This document shows, in pieces, positions 37,901-47,785 of a stretch of 64,000 nt of DNA. The notes under the pieces are model-generated. The model ran no database searches, had not been told where the DNA came from, and saw nothing but the letters and a program-made list of their open reading frames with translations. Position 1 is the first letter of the stretch, and every line of letters begins with the position of its first letter. The translations under genes were made by a program, and so were the position numbers. The stretch is from Sphingosinicella microcystinivorans (GTDB lineage: Bacteria > Pseudomonadota > Alphaproteobacteria > Sphingomonadales > Sphingomonadaceae): the NCBI RefSeq assembly GCF_027941835.1, contig NZ_CP116005.1:3735501-3799500 (forward strand), given 5' to 3'.

Positions 37901-40792
37901 TCAACCTTCGCTGTCGTGGCCGAGCGCCTGCGCCACGAGCTTTTTCTGTTCGGCGGCATGACGCTTGGCAAGGCCCGTCGCGGTTGCCGCGGCCACCTTG
38001 CGGCCCGCGTAGACGGGACGGATGTCGATCCCGGCCTCGGCCAGCGCCTTTTCGAGATAGTAGCGGACGAAGTGCCAGCTTCCGGCGTTCTTTGGCTCCT
38101 CCTGCGCCCAGACGACCTCTTTCAGGGTCTTCATGCGTTTGAGGCGCGCGACGAGCGCTTCGCGCGGGAACGGGTAGAGCTGCTCGATGCGGACGATGCT
38201 GGTGGTCTTGTCGCCCGCCGCGTCGCGCGCTTCGGCGAGATCGTAGAACACCTTGCCCGAGCAGAGCACGAGCCGCTTCACCTTGTCGTCCGCCGGCGGG
38301 TTCGTGTCCGACTTGATCCGCATGAAGTGGGAATCGCCGATGAACTCGTCGATCGTCGAGACCGCCGACTTGTGCCGGAGCAGGGACTTCGGCGTCATGA
38401 TGATGAGCGGCTTCCGGAACGGGCGCAGCATCTGGCGGCGCAGCACGTGGTAGTAGTTCGCAGGCGTCGTGATGTTGCAGACCTGCATGTTGTCTTCGGC
38501 GCAGAGCTGGAGGTAGCGCTCGAGGCGCGCCGACGAGTGCTCCGGTCCCTGCCCTTCGTAGCCGTGCGGCAGCAGCATGACGAGGCCGTTCGCCCGCAGC
38601 CACTTGATCTCTCCGCTCGCGATGAACTGGTCGATGATGACCTGCGCGCCGTTCGCGAAGTCGCCGAACTGGGCTTCCCACAGCACGAGCGTCTTGGGGT
38701 CGGTGAGCGCGTAGCCGTATTCGAAGCCGAGCACGCCGAACTCGCTGAGCGGCAGATCGTAGACCTTGAAATAGGCGTTCGCCTGCTGGCTCTGCTGGAG
38801 CGGAACGAACTTGGCGCCCGTCTTCTGGTCGACCCAGACCGCGTGGCGCTGGCTGAACGTGCCGCGCCCGGAATCCTGCCCCGAGAGACGCACGCCGTAG
38901 CCGTCCTGAAGCAGCGTGCCGAACGCGAGCGCTTCGGCGGTCGCCCAGTCGATGCCCTCGCCGCCCGTGATCGCCTCGCCGCGCGCTGCGACGACGCGTT
39001 TCAGCGTCGGGTGGATGGAAAAGCCGTTCGGAACGGTCGTCAGCAGCTTCGCGACCTCGTCGATGCGGGTGCGCGGTACGCCGGTCTCCGCCGCGCGGCG
39101 CGCCGATTCAGGATCGGCCGGACGGCCGAGGCCTTCCCAGCGCCCCTCGAACCAGTCCGCCTTGTTGGGCCGGTAGGACGGCGCCGCCTCGAAATCCTTG
39201 TCGAGCCGGTCGACATAGGTCTTCGTCGCCGCGTCGACCCACGCCGTGTCGACGACCCCTTCCTCGATCAGCCGCGCGCCGTAGACCTCGCTGACCTTCG
39301 GCTTGCCCTTGATGACCTTGTACATCAGCGGCTGCGTGAAGCTCGGCTCGTCGCCCTCGTTGTGGCCGAAGCGGCGGTAGCACCACATGTCGATCACGAC
39401 ATCGCGATTGAACTTCTGGCGGAACTCGGTGGCGACCTTGGTGGCGAAGGTGACGGCTTCGGGATCGTCGCCGTTCACGTGGAAGATCGGCGCCTGCACG
39501 GTGCGCGCCACGTCCGACGGATAGGGCGAGGAGCGCGCGAACTGCGGGCTCGTGGTGAAGCCGATCTGGTTGTTGATGATGAAGTGGATCGTGCCGCCGG
39601 TGTTGTAGCCGTCCAGCCCCGAGAAGCCGAGGCATTCGGCGACGATGCCCTGCCCCGCGAACGCGGCGTCGCCGTGCAGCAGCAGCGGCAGCACCTCGTC
39701 GCGCTCCATGTCGCCGCGCAGGGTCTGCGCCGCGCGCACCTTGCCGAGCACCACGGGGTTCACCGCTTCGAGGTGCGAGGGGTTCGGGGTCAGCGACAGG
39801 TGGACGGTGTTGCCGTCGAAGTCGCGGTCCGTCGAGGTGCCGAGGTGATATTTCACGTCGCCCGAGCCGCCGACATCGTCGGGGTTCGAGGAGCCGCCCG
39901 CGAATTCGTGGAAGATCGCCTGGAACGGCTTCTGCATGACGTTCGCGAGCACGTTGAGACGCCCGCGGTGCGCCATGCCGATGACGATTTCCTTCACGCC
40001 GCCCGCGCCCGCGTACTTGATGACGCTTTCGAGTGCAGGCGCCATCGCCTCGCCGCCGTCGAGGCCGAAGCGCTTGGTGCCGACGTATTTGCGGCCGAGG
40101 AAGCTTTCGAACTGTTCGGCTTCGATGATCTTGTTGAGGATCGCTTTCTTGCCTTCGTTCGTGAAGTGAATCTCGGCGTCGCGGCCCTCGATGCGCTCCT
40201 GAAGGAAACGGCGCTCATCGAGATCGTTGATGTGCATGTACTCGATGCCGACATGCCCGCAGTAGTTGCGCTTCAGGATTGCAACGACGCTTTCGACGGT
40301 GGCCTCCTCGAGGCCGAGCACGCCGCCGAGATACACGGTGCGCCCGAGATCGGCGCCGGAGAAACCGTGATATTCCGGCGTCAGCTCCTCCGGGAACGGG
40401 CGATCGGCAAGGCCGAGCGGATCGAGCTGCGCCGCGAGGTGGCCGCGCACGCGGTAGGTGCGGATCAGCGTCATGGCGCGGATCGCGTCGTCGGCCGCCT
40501 GCCGGACGGCTTCCGCCGACGGGGCCGGCGCGGCGCCCGTCTTCGCGGGCGCCTTCGGCTCCGGCGTCATCTGCATCGGGTCGAGCGCCGCCGTCAGGTC
40601 GTCTGTCGCGGCGACAGGCCAGTTCTTCCGCTGCCACGAGGGGCCGGACGCGACCTGCTCCAACCCCGCGAAGTGGCGCTGCCATTCCGGATCGACGGAA
40701 GCCGGATCGGCCGAATATCGGCGATAAAGCGATTCAACGAACGAGGCGCTGACGCCTTCGAGAGCGGAGGGAGGCTGGCCTTCGAAACCCAT
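37901..40792 (-). CDS. sucA: 2-oxoglutarate dehydrogenase E1
   Basis: The thiamine diphosphate component that decarboxylates 2-oxoglutarate. The protein is 963 aa from ATG at 40792. N-terminal FVESLYRRYSADPASVDPEWQRHF is typical of OGDH. GMAHRGRLNVLANVMQKPF, HGDAAFAGQGIVAECLG (ThDP/Mg) and GEDSGRGTFSQRH-like (GQDSGRGTFSQRHAVW) motifs identify the enzyme. An in-frame ATG at 40813 is an alternative start with AGGA 8 nt upstream. The 95-nt gap to sucD contains a promoter and a hairpin, so sucAB can be expressed apart from sucCD. Confidence 0.97.
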   Translation of the reverse strand: MGFEGQPPSALEGVSASFVESLYRRYSADPASVDPEWQRHFAGLEQVASGPSWQRKNWPVAATDDLTAALDPMQMTPEPKAPAKTGAAPAPSAEAVRQAADDAIRAMTLIRTYRVRGHLAAQLDPLGLADRPFPEELTPEYHGFSGADLGRTVYLGGVLGLEEATVESVVAILKRNYCGHVGIEYMHINDLDERRFLQERIEGRDAEIHFTNEGKKAILNKIIEAEQFESFLGRKYVGTKRFGLDGGEAMAPALESVIKYAGAGGVKEIVIGMAHRGRLNVLANVMQKPFQAIFHEFAGGSSNPDDVGGSGDVKYHLGTSTDRDFDGNTVHLSLTPNPSHLEAVNPVVLGKVRAAQTLRGDMERDEVLPLLLHGDAAFAGQGIVAECLGFSGLDGYNTGGTIHFIINNQIGFTTSPQFARSSPYPSDVARTVQAPIFHVNGDDPEAVTFATKVATEFRQKFNRDVVIDMWCYRRFGHNEGDEPSFTQPLMYKVIKGKPKVSEVYGARLIEEGVVDTAWVDAATKTYVDRLDKDFEAAPSYRPNKADWFEGRWEGLGRPADPESARRAAETGVPRTRIDEVAKLLTTVPNGFSIHPTLKRVVAARGEAITGGEGIDWATAEALAFGTLLQDGYGVRLSGQDSGRGTFSQRHAVWVDQKTGAKFVPLQQSQQANAYFKVYDLPLSEFGVLGFEYGYALTDPKTLVLWEAQFGDFANGAQVIIDQFIASGEIKWLRANGLVMLLPHGYEGQGPEHSSARLERYLQLCAEDNMQVCNITTPANYYHVLRRQMLRPFRKPLIIMTPKSLLRHKSAVSTIDEFIGDSHFMRIKSDTNPPADDKVKRLVLCSGKVFYDLAEARDAAGDKTTSIVRIEQLYPFPREALVARLKRMKTLKEVVWAQEEPKNAGSWHFVRYYLEKALAEAGIDIRPVYAGRKVAAATATGLAKRHAAEQKKLVAQALGHDSEG

Positions 40793-40819
40793 GGTTCCTG
40801 TCATTCCTGGCATACGGAG

Positions 40820-40847
40820 GGTCCTGCGCGCCTCCCTACGCAGGACC
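40820..40847 (-). promoter_or_regulatory. Hairpin in the sucA leader region
   Basis: GGTCCTGCG (40820-40828) and CGCAGGACC (40839-40847) are perfect complements. On the minus strand the loop contains AGGGAGG, a Shine-Dalgarno-like sequence. It lies immediately downstream of the predicted sucA -10. It could act as an operator or as a leader structure. Confidence 0.5.
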
Positions 40848-40876
40848 ATCCTAAAAAGCACCTAAAAACTTGACAA
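40848..40876 (-). promoter_or_regulatory. Promoter of sucA-sucB
   Basis: TTGTCA (40871-40876) and TAGGAT (40848-40853) are spaced by exactly 17 bp on the minus strand, in a locally AT-rich stretch of the sucD-sucA gap. It points to an internal promoter in the TCA block. Confidence 0.58.
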
Positions 40877-40887
40877 TTCCGCGATGC

Positions 40888-41763
40888 TTACGCGCCGAGC
40901 ACCTTGGCGAGCGTGGTGCCGAGTTCGGACGGGCTCGGCGAGACGACGATACCCGCCGCCTCCATCGCCCTGATCTTGTCCTCGGCGCCGCCCTTGCCGC
41001 CCGAAACGATGGCGCCGGCGTGGCCCATCGTGCGGCCCTTGGGAGCAGTGCGGCCCGCGATGAAGCCCACCATCGGCTTCTTGATCGGGTGCGATTTCAG
41101 GAACTCGGCCGCGTCTTCCTCGGCCGAGCCGCCGATCTCGCCGATCATGATGATGGACTTGGTGTCGGGGTCGTTCAGGAACAGGTCCAGCACGTCGATG
41201 AAGTTGGTGCCGTTCACCGGATCGCCGCCGATGCCGACCGCGCTCGTCTGGCCGAGGCCGACCGCCGTCGTCTGGTGCACCGCTTCATAGGTGAGCGTGC
41301 CGGAGCGCGAGACGACGCCGACCGAGCCCTTCTTGAAGATGGAGCCCGGCATGATGCCGATCTTGCACTCGTCCGGCGTCAGCACGCCGGGGCAGTTCGG
41401 ACCGATCAGCCGCGACTTCGAGCCCGAGAGCGCGCGCTTCACAGGCACCATGTCGAGCACCGGGATGCCTTCGGTGATGCAGATGATGAGCGGCACTTCC
41501 GCCTCGATCGCCTCGAGGATCGAGTCCGCCGCGAACGCCGGCGGCACGTAGACGACGCTGGCGTCCGCCTTCGTCGCGTCCATCGCCTCGCGCATCGTGC
41601 CGAACACGGGGAGGCCGAGATGCTCCTGCCCGCCCTTGCCCGGCACCACGCCGCCGACCATCTTGGTGCCGTAGGCGATGGCGGCCTCGGTGTGGAACGT
41701 CGCCGTCGCGCCGGTGAGGCCCTGACACAGAACCTTGGTGTTCTTGTTGATGAGAATGCTCAT
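40888..41763 (-). CDS. sucD: Succinyl-CoA synthetase, alpha subunit
   Basis: SucD carries the phosphohistidine and CoA-binding domains of succinyl-CoA synthetase. In the 291-aa protein [22 protein letters not shown] is the CoA loop. [12 protein letters not shown] follows, [17 protein letters not shown] is the second nucleotide region, and the phosphorylated His is in [16 protein letters not shown] near residue 246. It starts 4 nt after sucC ends and is coupled to it in one operon with mdh. Confidence 0.98.
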   Translation of the reverse strand: MSILINKNTKVLCQGLTGATATFHTEAAIAYGTKMVGGVVPGKGGQEHLGLPVFGTMREAMDATKADASVVYVPPAFAADSILEAIEAEVPLIICITEGIPVLDMVPVKRALSGSKSRLIGPNCPGVLTPDECKIGIMPGSIFKKGSVGVVSRSGTLTYEAVHQTTAVGLGQTSAVGIGGDPVNGTNFIDVLDLFLNDPDTKSIIMIGEIGGSAEEDAAEFLKSHPIKKPMVGFIAGRTAPKGRTMGHAGAIVSGGKGGAEDKIRAMEAAGIVVSPSPSELGTTLAKVLGA

Positions 41764-41767
41764 GGGG

Positions 41768-42967
41768 TCAGGCCGCCTTCTTCACTTGCGCCACGATCTT
41801 CTTGGCGGCGTCGCCGAGGTTGTCCGCCGAAACGATCGGCAGGCCGCTGTCGCCGAGGATCTGCTTGCCGAGCTCGACATTCGTGCCTTCAAGGCGAACG
41901 ACGAGCGGAACCGACAGGTTCACCTCGCGCGCCGCCGCGACGATGCCTTCCGCGATGATGTCGCAGCGCATGATGCCGCCGAAGATGTTGACGAGGATGC
42001 CCTCCACCGCCGGATCGTTGAGGATGATCTTGAACGCCGCCGTCACCTTCTCCTTGGTGGCGCCGCCGCCGACGTCGAGGAAGTTGGCGGGCTCGGCGCC
42101 GTTCAGCTTGATGATGTCCATCGTCGCCATGGCGAGGCCCGCGCCGTTCACCATGCAGCCGATGTTGCCGTCGAGCTTCACGTAGGCGAGGTCGTACTTC
42201 GAGGCCTCGATCTCCATCGCGTCCTCTTCCGTGAGGTCGCGCAGTTCGAGGATGTCCGGGTGGCGGAACAGCGCGTTGCCGTCGAAGCCCATCTTGGCGT
42301 CGAGCACGAGCAGCTTGCCGTCCGTCGTCTCGACGAGCGGGTTGATCTCGAGCAGCGAGGCGTCGGTCGCCTTGAACGCCGTGTAGAGCTGCTGCGCGAG
42401 CTTCGCCGCCTGCTTGGCGAGATCGCCCTCCAGCTTCAGCGCCGCCGCGACGCCGCGGCCGTGGTGCGGCATGAAGCCCGAGGCCGGGTCGATGCGGATG
42501 GTGTGGATCTTCTCGGGCGTGTGCTCGGCCACCTCCTCGATGTCCATGCCGCCTTCGGTGGAGACCACGAAGGCGACGCGGCCGACAGCGCGGTCCACGA
42601 GCAGCGAGAGGTAGTATTCCTTGGCGATCGGCGCGCCCGCCTCGATGTAGAGGCGGTTCACCTGCTTGCCCGCTTCGCCCGTCTGGTGCGTCACCAGCAC
42701 GCGGCCCAGCATCTCGGCGGCGTTCGTCTTCACCTCTTCGACCGACTTCACGACGCGCACGCCGCCCTTGGCGTCCGCGCCGAGACCGTTGAAACGGCCC
42801 TTGCCGCGCCCGCCCGCGTGGATCTGCGACTTCACGACATAGACGGGTCCGGGAAGCTGCTTCGCCGCCGCTTCGGCCTCGTCGGCCGTGAAAGCCGGGA
42901 AACCCGCGGAAATCGGCGCGCCGAACTTGGCCAGCAGTTGCTTGGCCTGATACTCGTGGATGTTCAT
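41768..42967 (-). CDS. sucC: Succinyl-CoA synthetase, beta subunit
   Basis: The ATP-grasp subunit that binds nucleotide and succinate. The 399-aa sequence has [19 protein letters not shown] at the start, [17 protein letters not shown] near residue 45, [22 protein letters not shown] near 205, and [18 protein letters not shown] near 318. It starts 9 nt after mdh and precedes sucD by 4 nt, giving mdh-sucC-sucD. Confidence 0.98.
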   Translation of the reverse strand: MNIHEYQAKQLLAKFGAPISAGFPAFTADEAEAAAKQLPGPVYVVKSQIHAGGRGKGRFNGLGADAKGGVRVVKSVEEVKTNAAEMLGRVLVTHQTGEAGKQVNRLYIEAGAPIAKEYYLSLLVDRAVGRVAFVVSTEGGMDIEEVAEHTPEKIHTIRIDPASGFMPHHGRGVAAALKLEGDLAKQAAKLAQQLYTAFKATDASLLEINPLVETTDGKLLVLDAKMGFDGNALFRHPDILELRDLTEEDAMEIEASKYDLAYVKLDGNIGCMVNGAGLAMATMDIIKLNGAEPANFLDVGGGATKEKVTAAFKIILNDPAVEGILVNIFGGIMRCDIIAEGIVAAAREVNLSVPLVVRLEGTNVELGKQILGDSGLPIVSADNLGDAAKKIVAQVKKAA

Positions 42968-42976
42968 GTGCGCTCC

Positions 42977-43948
<972 letters not shown>

Positions 43949-44099
43949 TCACTGAGGGCGATGCGTGAAACGCCAGCCGGACGACCGGCGAAAACGCGAT
44001 CCCGATAGCCCCTGATTCGCGCGGCTGCAACCGTCCGTAAAAATCTCCACGGTGCAATTTCCGGATCACAGTGTGCGATGCAGCAAATGACCGGGCCCG

Positions 44100-45218
44100 T
44101 CAGGCCGTGCGAACGCCGTGGCCTTCCGCCATGTAGTCCGCCGACTGCATCTCCATCAGGCGCGAGACGGTGCGCTCGAACTCGAAGGCGTAGTCGCCTG
44201 CCGGGTAAAGCTCGGCGGGCGGGGCGTCCGCCGCCATCAGCAACTTGACGCGATACTCGTACAAGGCGTCGATCAGCGCCACGAAGCGCGTCGCCTCGTT
44301 GCGCTTCTCCGGCTCCATCTTCGGCACGCCGACGATGATGACCGTGTGATAGCGCTGCGCAACGGCGAGGTAGTCCGCCGCGCCCCGCGCCTCCCCGCAC
44401 AGCCGCCTGAACGAGAAGACGGCGACGCCCTTCAGCGACTTGGGCACGAACAGCGTGCGCCCGCCGCCCACCTCGATCGTCTCGGCCGGCACGTGCGCGC
44501 GGTCCTCGGGCGGGTAGTCGGTGAGGCGGAAAAAGGCCTCGGAGAGCGCGGCGGTCGCCTCCGCGCCGTTCGGCACGTAGTAGGTCGGCATCCCGGCCAG
44601 CCGATCCAGACGATAGTCGGTCGGGCCGTTGAGGCCGACGACGTCCAGCTCGCGCTCGATGAGGTCGATGAAGGGCACGAACAGCTCGCGGCTGAGGCCG
44701 TTCTTGTAGAGGTCGCGCGGCGGCCGGTTCGAGGTCGCGACCACGGTGACGCCGCGCTCGAGGATCGCCGTGAACAGCCGCGACAGGATCATGGCGTCGG
44801 CGACGTTCGTCACCTGAAGCTCGTCGAAGGCGAGCAGGCGCACGCCCTTCGCGATGTCGTCGGCAACGCGCAGGATCGGGTCGTCGACGTTCTGCTCGCG
44901 CCATGTGTGCAATGCGGCATGGACCTCCAGCATGAAGGCGTGGAAATGCACGCGGCGCTTCGGAATGGCGGGCGCGGCCTCGTAGAAGAGGTCCATCAGC
45001 ATCGACTTGCCGCGCCCGACCGCGCCCCACATGTAGACGCCGCGCGGCGGCACGGCCTCCGCCTTGCCGAACAGACGGGAGAGCAGCCCGCCCTTTGGCC
45101 TGCCTGCGCGAAGCTCCGCTTCCAACCGCCCGAGCCGCTGGGCCGCCGCGGCCTGATCCGGGTCGGCCTTCAGTTCGTTCGCCGCAATGAGCGCGCGGTA
45201 CGCCTCGACGACGCTCAA
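44100..45218 (-). CDS. zapE: Cell division protein ZapE (AFG1-like ATPase)
   Basis: A 372-aa AAA+ ATPase of the AFG1/ZapE family, which in E. coli associates with the Z-ring. Walker A is GAVGRGKSMLMDLFY near residue 67, Walker B LLAFDELQVTNVADAMIL near 128, and sensor VVATSNRPPRDLY near 161. HFHAFMLEVH is also a family mark. The start is TTG at 45218, overlapping the thioesterase stop (TTGA); no ATG lies near the conserved N-terminus. It precedes mdh by 160 nt, a placement often seen in alphaproteobacteria. Confidence 0.93.
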   Translation of the reverse strand: MSVVEAYRALIAANELKADPDQAAAAQRLGRLEAELRAGRPKGGLLSRLFGKAEAVPPRGVYMWGAVGRGKSMLMDLFYEAAPAIPKRRVHFHAFMLEVHAALHTWREQNVDDPILRVADDIAKGVRLLAFDELQVTNVADAMILSRLFTAILERGVTVVATSNRPPRDLYKNGLSRELFVPFIDLIERELDVVGLNGPTDYRLDRLAGMPTYYVPNGAEATAALSEAFFRLTDYPPEDRAHVPAETIEVGGGRTLFVPKSLKGVAVFSFRRLCGEARGAADYLAVAQRYHTVIIVGVPKMEPEKRNEATRFVALIDALYEYRVKLLMAADAPPAELYPAGDYAFEFERTVSRLMEMQSADYMAEGHGVRTA

Positions 45219-45646
45219 CGCGGCGTCACTTTCCTCAGCACGCCGGAAAACGAGGCGATCGGGCCGTCCTGCGTCACGAGACCGCGCAGGAAGAGAAGCT
45301 TGCCGGTCTCCCGCGTGATCTCGCCCGTCGCGTATATATCCTCGCCCGGCACGCCCGCGCCGAGGAACTCCGTGTTGCAGGTCAGCGTGACCGCGCGGTG
45401 CGCCGTGAGCGCGGGAGCGGCGATCGCGAACAGCGCCATGTCGATGAACGACATCACGTAGCCGCCGTGAAGACGCCCCTGGTTGTTACGGTGCCTGGCT
45501 TCGGTCGGCGAGCGGCACTCGACGCTGCCGTCCGCGCGATCCCGGAAATAGACTGGCCCGACGAGGCACTGGAACCCGTCCTCGTCCATTTCACGCCAGC
45601 GGCGCCATCCCTTCAGCGGCCCGTCCGCAATCTCTATGGTGGGCAT
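45215..45646 (-). CDS. PaaI-family thioesterase
   Basis: A 143-aa hotdog-fold protein. GRLHGGYVMSFIDMALFAIA near residues 57-76 is the HGG active-site segment with its aspartate. VTLTCNTEFLGAGVPGEDIYATGEI and GKLLFLRGLV complete the fold. It probably hydrolyses acyl-CoA thioesters; the substrate is unknown. A tryptophan-rich N-terminal extension (LKGWRRWREM) precedes the hotdog domain. It is coupled to zapE by a 4-nt overlap and follows the ParA gene by 10 nt. Confidence 0.86.
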   Translation of the reverse strand: MPTIEIADGPLKGWRRWREMDEDGFQCLVGPVYFRDRADGSVECRSPTEARHRNNQGRLHGGYVMSFIDMALFAIAAPALTAHRAVTLTCNTEFLGAGVPGEDIYATGEITRETGKLLFLRGLVTQDGPIASFSGVLRKVTPR

Positions 45647-45656
45647 TGCGCGGCGG

Positions 45657-46406
45657 TCAGGCCTTTCGCGGCCGCGTCGGCCGGGTGAGCTTGCGTTCCA
45701 CCGCCGTCACCAGCCGCGAGAACTCGGCGGTTTCCGGGGCCTCGGGCGCGATCTCGGCGATCGGCAGGCAGTAGACCGCCATGTCCTCGACCTTGCTCGA
45801 ATAGGGAATCGCGTGAACGTCGGGGCAAGCCTCCAGCGTCTCGCGGTGCAGCGCGCGGCGCTTGTCCACCATCGTGAACACCGGGATCACCGGCGGCTGA
45901 CCCTTGTGGCGCTGCGCCAGATGCGCGGCAAGCTGCTCGTTGGTGCGGGCGGAGAGCGGCGACATCGTCATCGGCTCGACGATGAGGTCCGCCGCCCGGA
46001 AGATCTGGTCGGCAAGGAGGCCGAAGCCCGGCGGGCAATCGAGCACGACACGGTCGTACTCGTCCGCGACCGCCGCGAGCCGCTTCGCCAGCAGCTTCGC
46101 CCGCTGCGATTCGACGAGCTGGACATCGAGCTTGCGCAGCGATTCGTCCGCCGCGAGCACGTCGAGGCCCGGCCACTTGCTGGGAACGATATAGGCCTCG
46201 ATGTCGCCGCCGCCGCTTCCGGAGAACAGCTTGCGGGCCTTCCTGCCGGGTTCCACCTGCAACAGGTCGGACGCGGCGCCCTGCGCGTCGAGGTCCCACA
46301 GCAGCGTGCGCCGCTTGGCCTGCGTTGCAAGGAGATGCGCGAGATTGACAGCCACGGACGTCTTGCCGACGCCGCCCTTGAGGCTGAAGACTGCGATGAC
46401 TTTCAT
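45657..46406 (-). CDS. ParA/MinD-family P-loop ATPase
   Basis: A 249-aa protein with the deviant Walker A FSLKGGVGKTSVAVNLA at residues 8-24, WDLDAQGAASDLL near 40, and Walker B VVLDCPPGFGLLADQIF near 113. The layout is that of orphan ParA/MipZ-like partitioning ATPases; no ParB or parS is adjacent, so chromosome segregation is not implied. Its cargo is unknown. The ATG at 46406 has GGAG about 6 nt upstream. Inverted repeats lie in the divergent gap to the serine hydrolase gene. Confidence 0.88.
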   Translation of the reverse strand: MKVIAVFSLKGGVGKTSVAVNLAHLLATQAKRRTLLWDLDAQGAASDLLQVEPGRKARKLFSGSGGGDIEAYIVPSKWPGLDVLAADESLRKLDVQLVESQRAKLLAKRLAAVADEYDRVVLDCPPGFGLLADQIFRAADLIVEPMTMSPLSARTNEQLAAHLAQRHKGQPPVIPVFTMVDKRRALHRETLEACPDVHAIPYSSKVEDMAVYCLPIAEIAPEAPETAEFSRLVTAVERKLTRPTRPRKA

Positions 46407-46436
46407 GCCGCTCCGCCGTTGACGTCCTGTTTTTCC

Positions 46437-46465
46437 ATGCCACTCATGTGGCATTTATAAGCCAC
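46437..46465. promoter_or_regulatory. Nested inverted repeats in a divergent intergenic region
   Basis: ATGCCAC-TCAT-GTGGCAT (46437-46454) is a perfect palindrome. Its right half GTGGC pairs again with GCCAC at 46461-46465 across ATTTATAA. The gap separates the ParA gene from the serine hydrolase, so this may be an operator controlling one or both. Confidence 0.4.
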
Positions 46466-46490
46466 GTAGCCAACAGGGGAATCGCCGCCC

Positions 46491-47777
46491 ATGACACTGC
46501 AACCCAGCTTGGACCGCCGCAGCCTTCTCGGTGGAATCGCCGCTTTCGGCGGTCTTGCGCTGCTTCCGGCCTGCGCCGCGACGCCGGGAACCGCTGCACC
46601 CGCTGCCGCGCCCGCGCACAACTGGACGGCGCTGAAGGCGCTTGCCGAGCGCTACGTGGCGGAGCGCAAGGTGGCAGGCATGATCATCGGGGTCGGCAAC
46701 GGCGACGCGCCTGCGTTCTATACGCACGCAGGAACACTCGGCCTGCAACGCGAGACGCCGGTCGACGCGAAGAGCATCTGGCGTATCTATTCGATGACGA
46801 AGCCGGTGACGGGCGTGCTCGCCGCACAGATGATCAGCGAGGGCGCGCTCGGCCTCGATCAGCCGATCGCCGACATCCTCCCCGCCTTCAAGGCCATGAA
46901 GGTCGCGATCGACCCGGCGAACAGCCTTGAGGCGCGCGCCGCGAGCGGGCCGATCACGGTCCGCCACCTGCTGACGCATACGGCCGGGTTCACTTACCAC
47001 TTCATGCCGAACGCCGTCGGCAAGGCCTATCGCCGCTTCGGCCTGATGCCCGGGATGCGAACGGTCGGGCGCGAGCCGGGCGACGGCAGATCGCCGAGCA
47101 GCCTGCAAGCCTTCGCGAGCGCCGTCGCCGAACTGCCGCTTGTCGCCGATCCGGGAACGACCTGGCACTACAGCATCGCGCTCGACGTGCTCGGCGCCGT
47201 CATCGAAAAGGTGGCTGGCAAGTCGTTCGAGGCCGTCTTGCAGGAACGCCTGCTGACGCCGCTCGCCATGCACGACACCGGGTTCGCCGTGCCCGCCGCG
47301 TCGATGGACCGGCTCGCTACCAACTATCTGCTACAAAGCAACAATCTGGTGCCGATCGACGCGCCGCCCAAGACCGAATACGCCGTTCCGGCAAGCTTTC
47401 CGGCGGGCGGCGGCGGTCTCGCCTCCACCGCGGACGACTACATGCGCTTCATGCGCATGGTCGCGAACGGCGGCCGCCATGCCGGCGCGCAGATCATCTC
47501 GCCCGAAGCGGCGAAGCTCGCCGTTTCGAACCTGCTCCCCGCGGGCGTCTTCTATGAAGGCAATCAGGGCTACGGCGCGGGCGGGCGCGTGGTGATCGCG
47601 CCGGGGCAGGGCCTCATCCCCGGCAGCTACGGCTGGGGTGGCGCGGCGGGCACGCTCGCCTCGGTGCTCCCGGCGCAGAGGCTCAGCGTCGTGCTGATGA
47701 CGCAGTACATGCCGCAGCAGGCCTACCCGCTTCCCGAGGAACTCGGGAAGGCGCTTGCAGCCGACCTTGGCGTCTAG
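46491..47777 (+). CDS. Serine hydrolase of the beta-lactamase/EstB family
   Basis: A 428-aa exported protein. The N-terminus DRRSLLGGIAAFGGLALLPAC looks like a Tat-type signal and also contains a lipobox ending at Cys28. The nucleophile lies in RIYSMTKPVTG (SxxK), the second motif is HYSIALDVLG (YxN position replaced by YSI), and HLLTHTAGF is present, as in EstB and class C-like esterases. The substrate may be an ester or amide; beta-lactamase activity is not implied. It is divergent from the ParA gene and convergent with pheA. Confidence 0.9.
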   Translation: MTLQPSLDRRSLLGGIAAFGGLALLPACAATPGTAAPAAAPAHNWTALKALAERYVAERKVAGMIIGVGNGDAPAFYTHAGTLGLQRETPVDAKSIWRIYSMTKPVTGVLAAQMISEGALGLDQPIADILPAFKAMKVAIDPANSLEARAASGPITVRHLLTHTAGFTYHFMPNAVGKAYRRFGLMPGMRTVGREPGDGRSPSSLQAFASAVAELPLVADPGTTWHYSIALDVLGAVIEKVAGKSFEAVLQERLLTPLAMHDTGFAVPAASMDRLATNYLLQSNNLVPIDAPPKTEYAVPASFPAGGGGLASTADDYMRFMRMVANGGRHAGAQIISPEAAKLAVSNLLPAGVFYEGNQGYGAGGRVVIAPGQGLIPGSYGWGGAAGTLASVLPAQRLSVVLMTQYMPQQAYPLPEELGKALAADLGV

Positions 47778-47785
47778 GGAGGCGT

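Noticed and set aside
37916..40873. A 985-codon frame antisense to sucA
   Set aside because: Almost exactly mirrors sucA and is composed of Arg/Val/Leu-rich repeats without motifs; codon-bias artefact.
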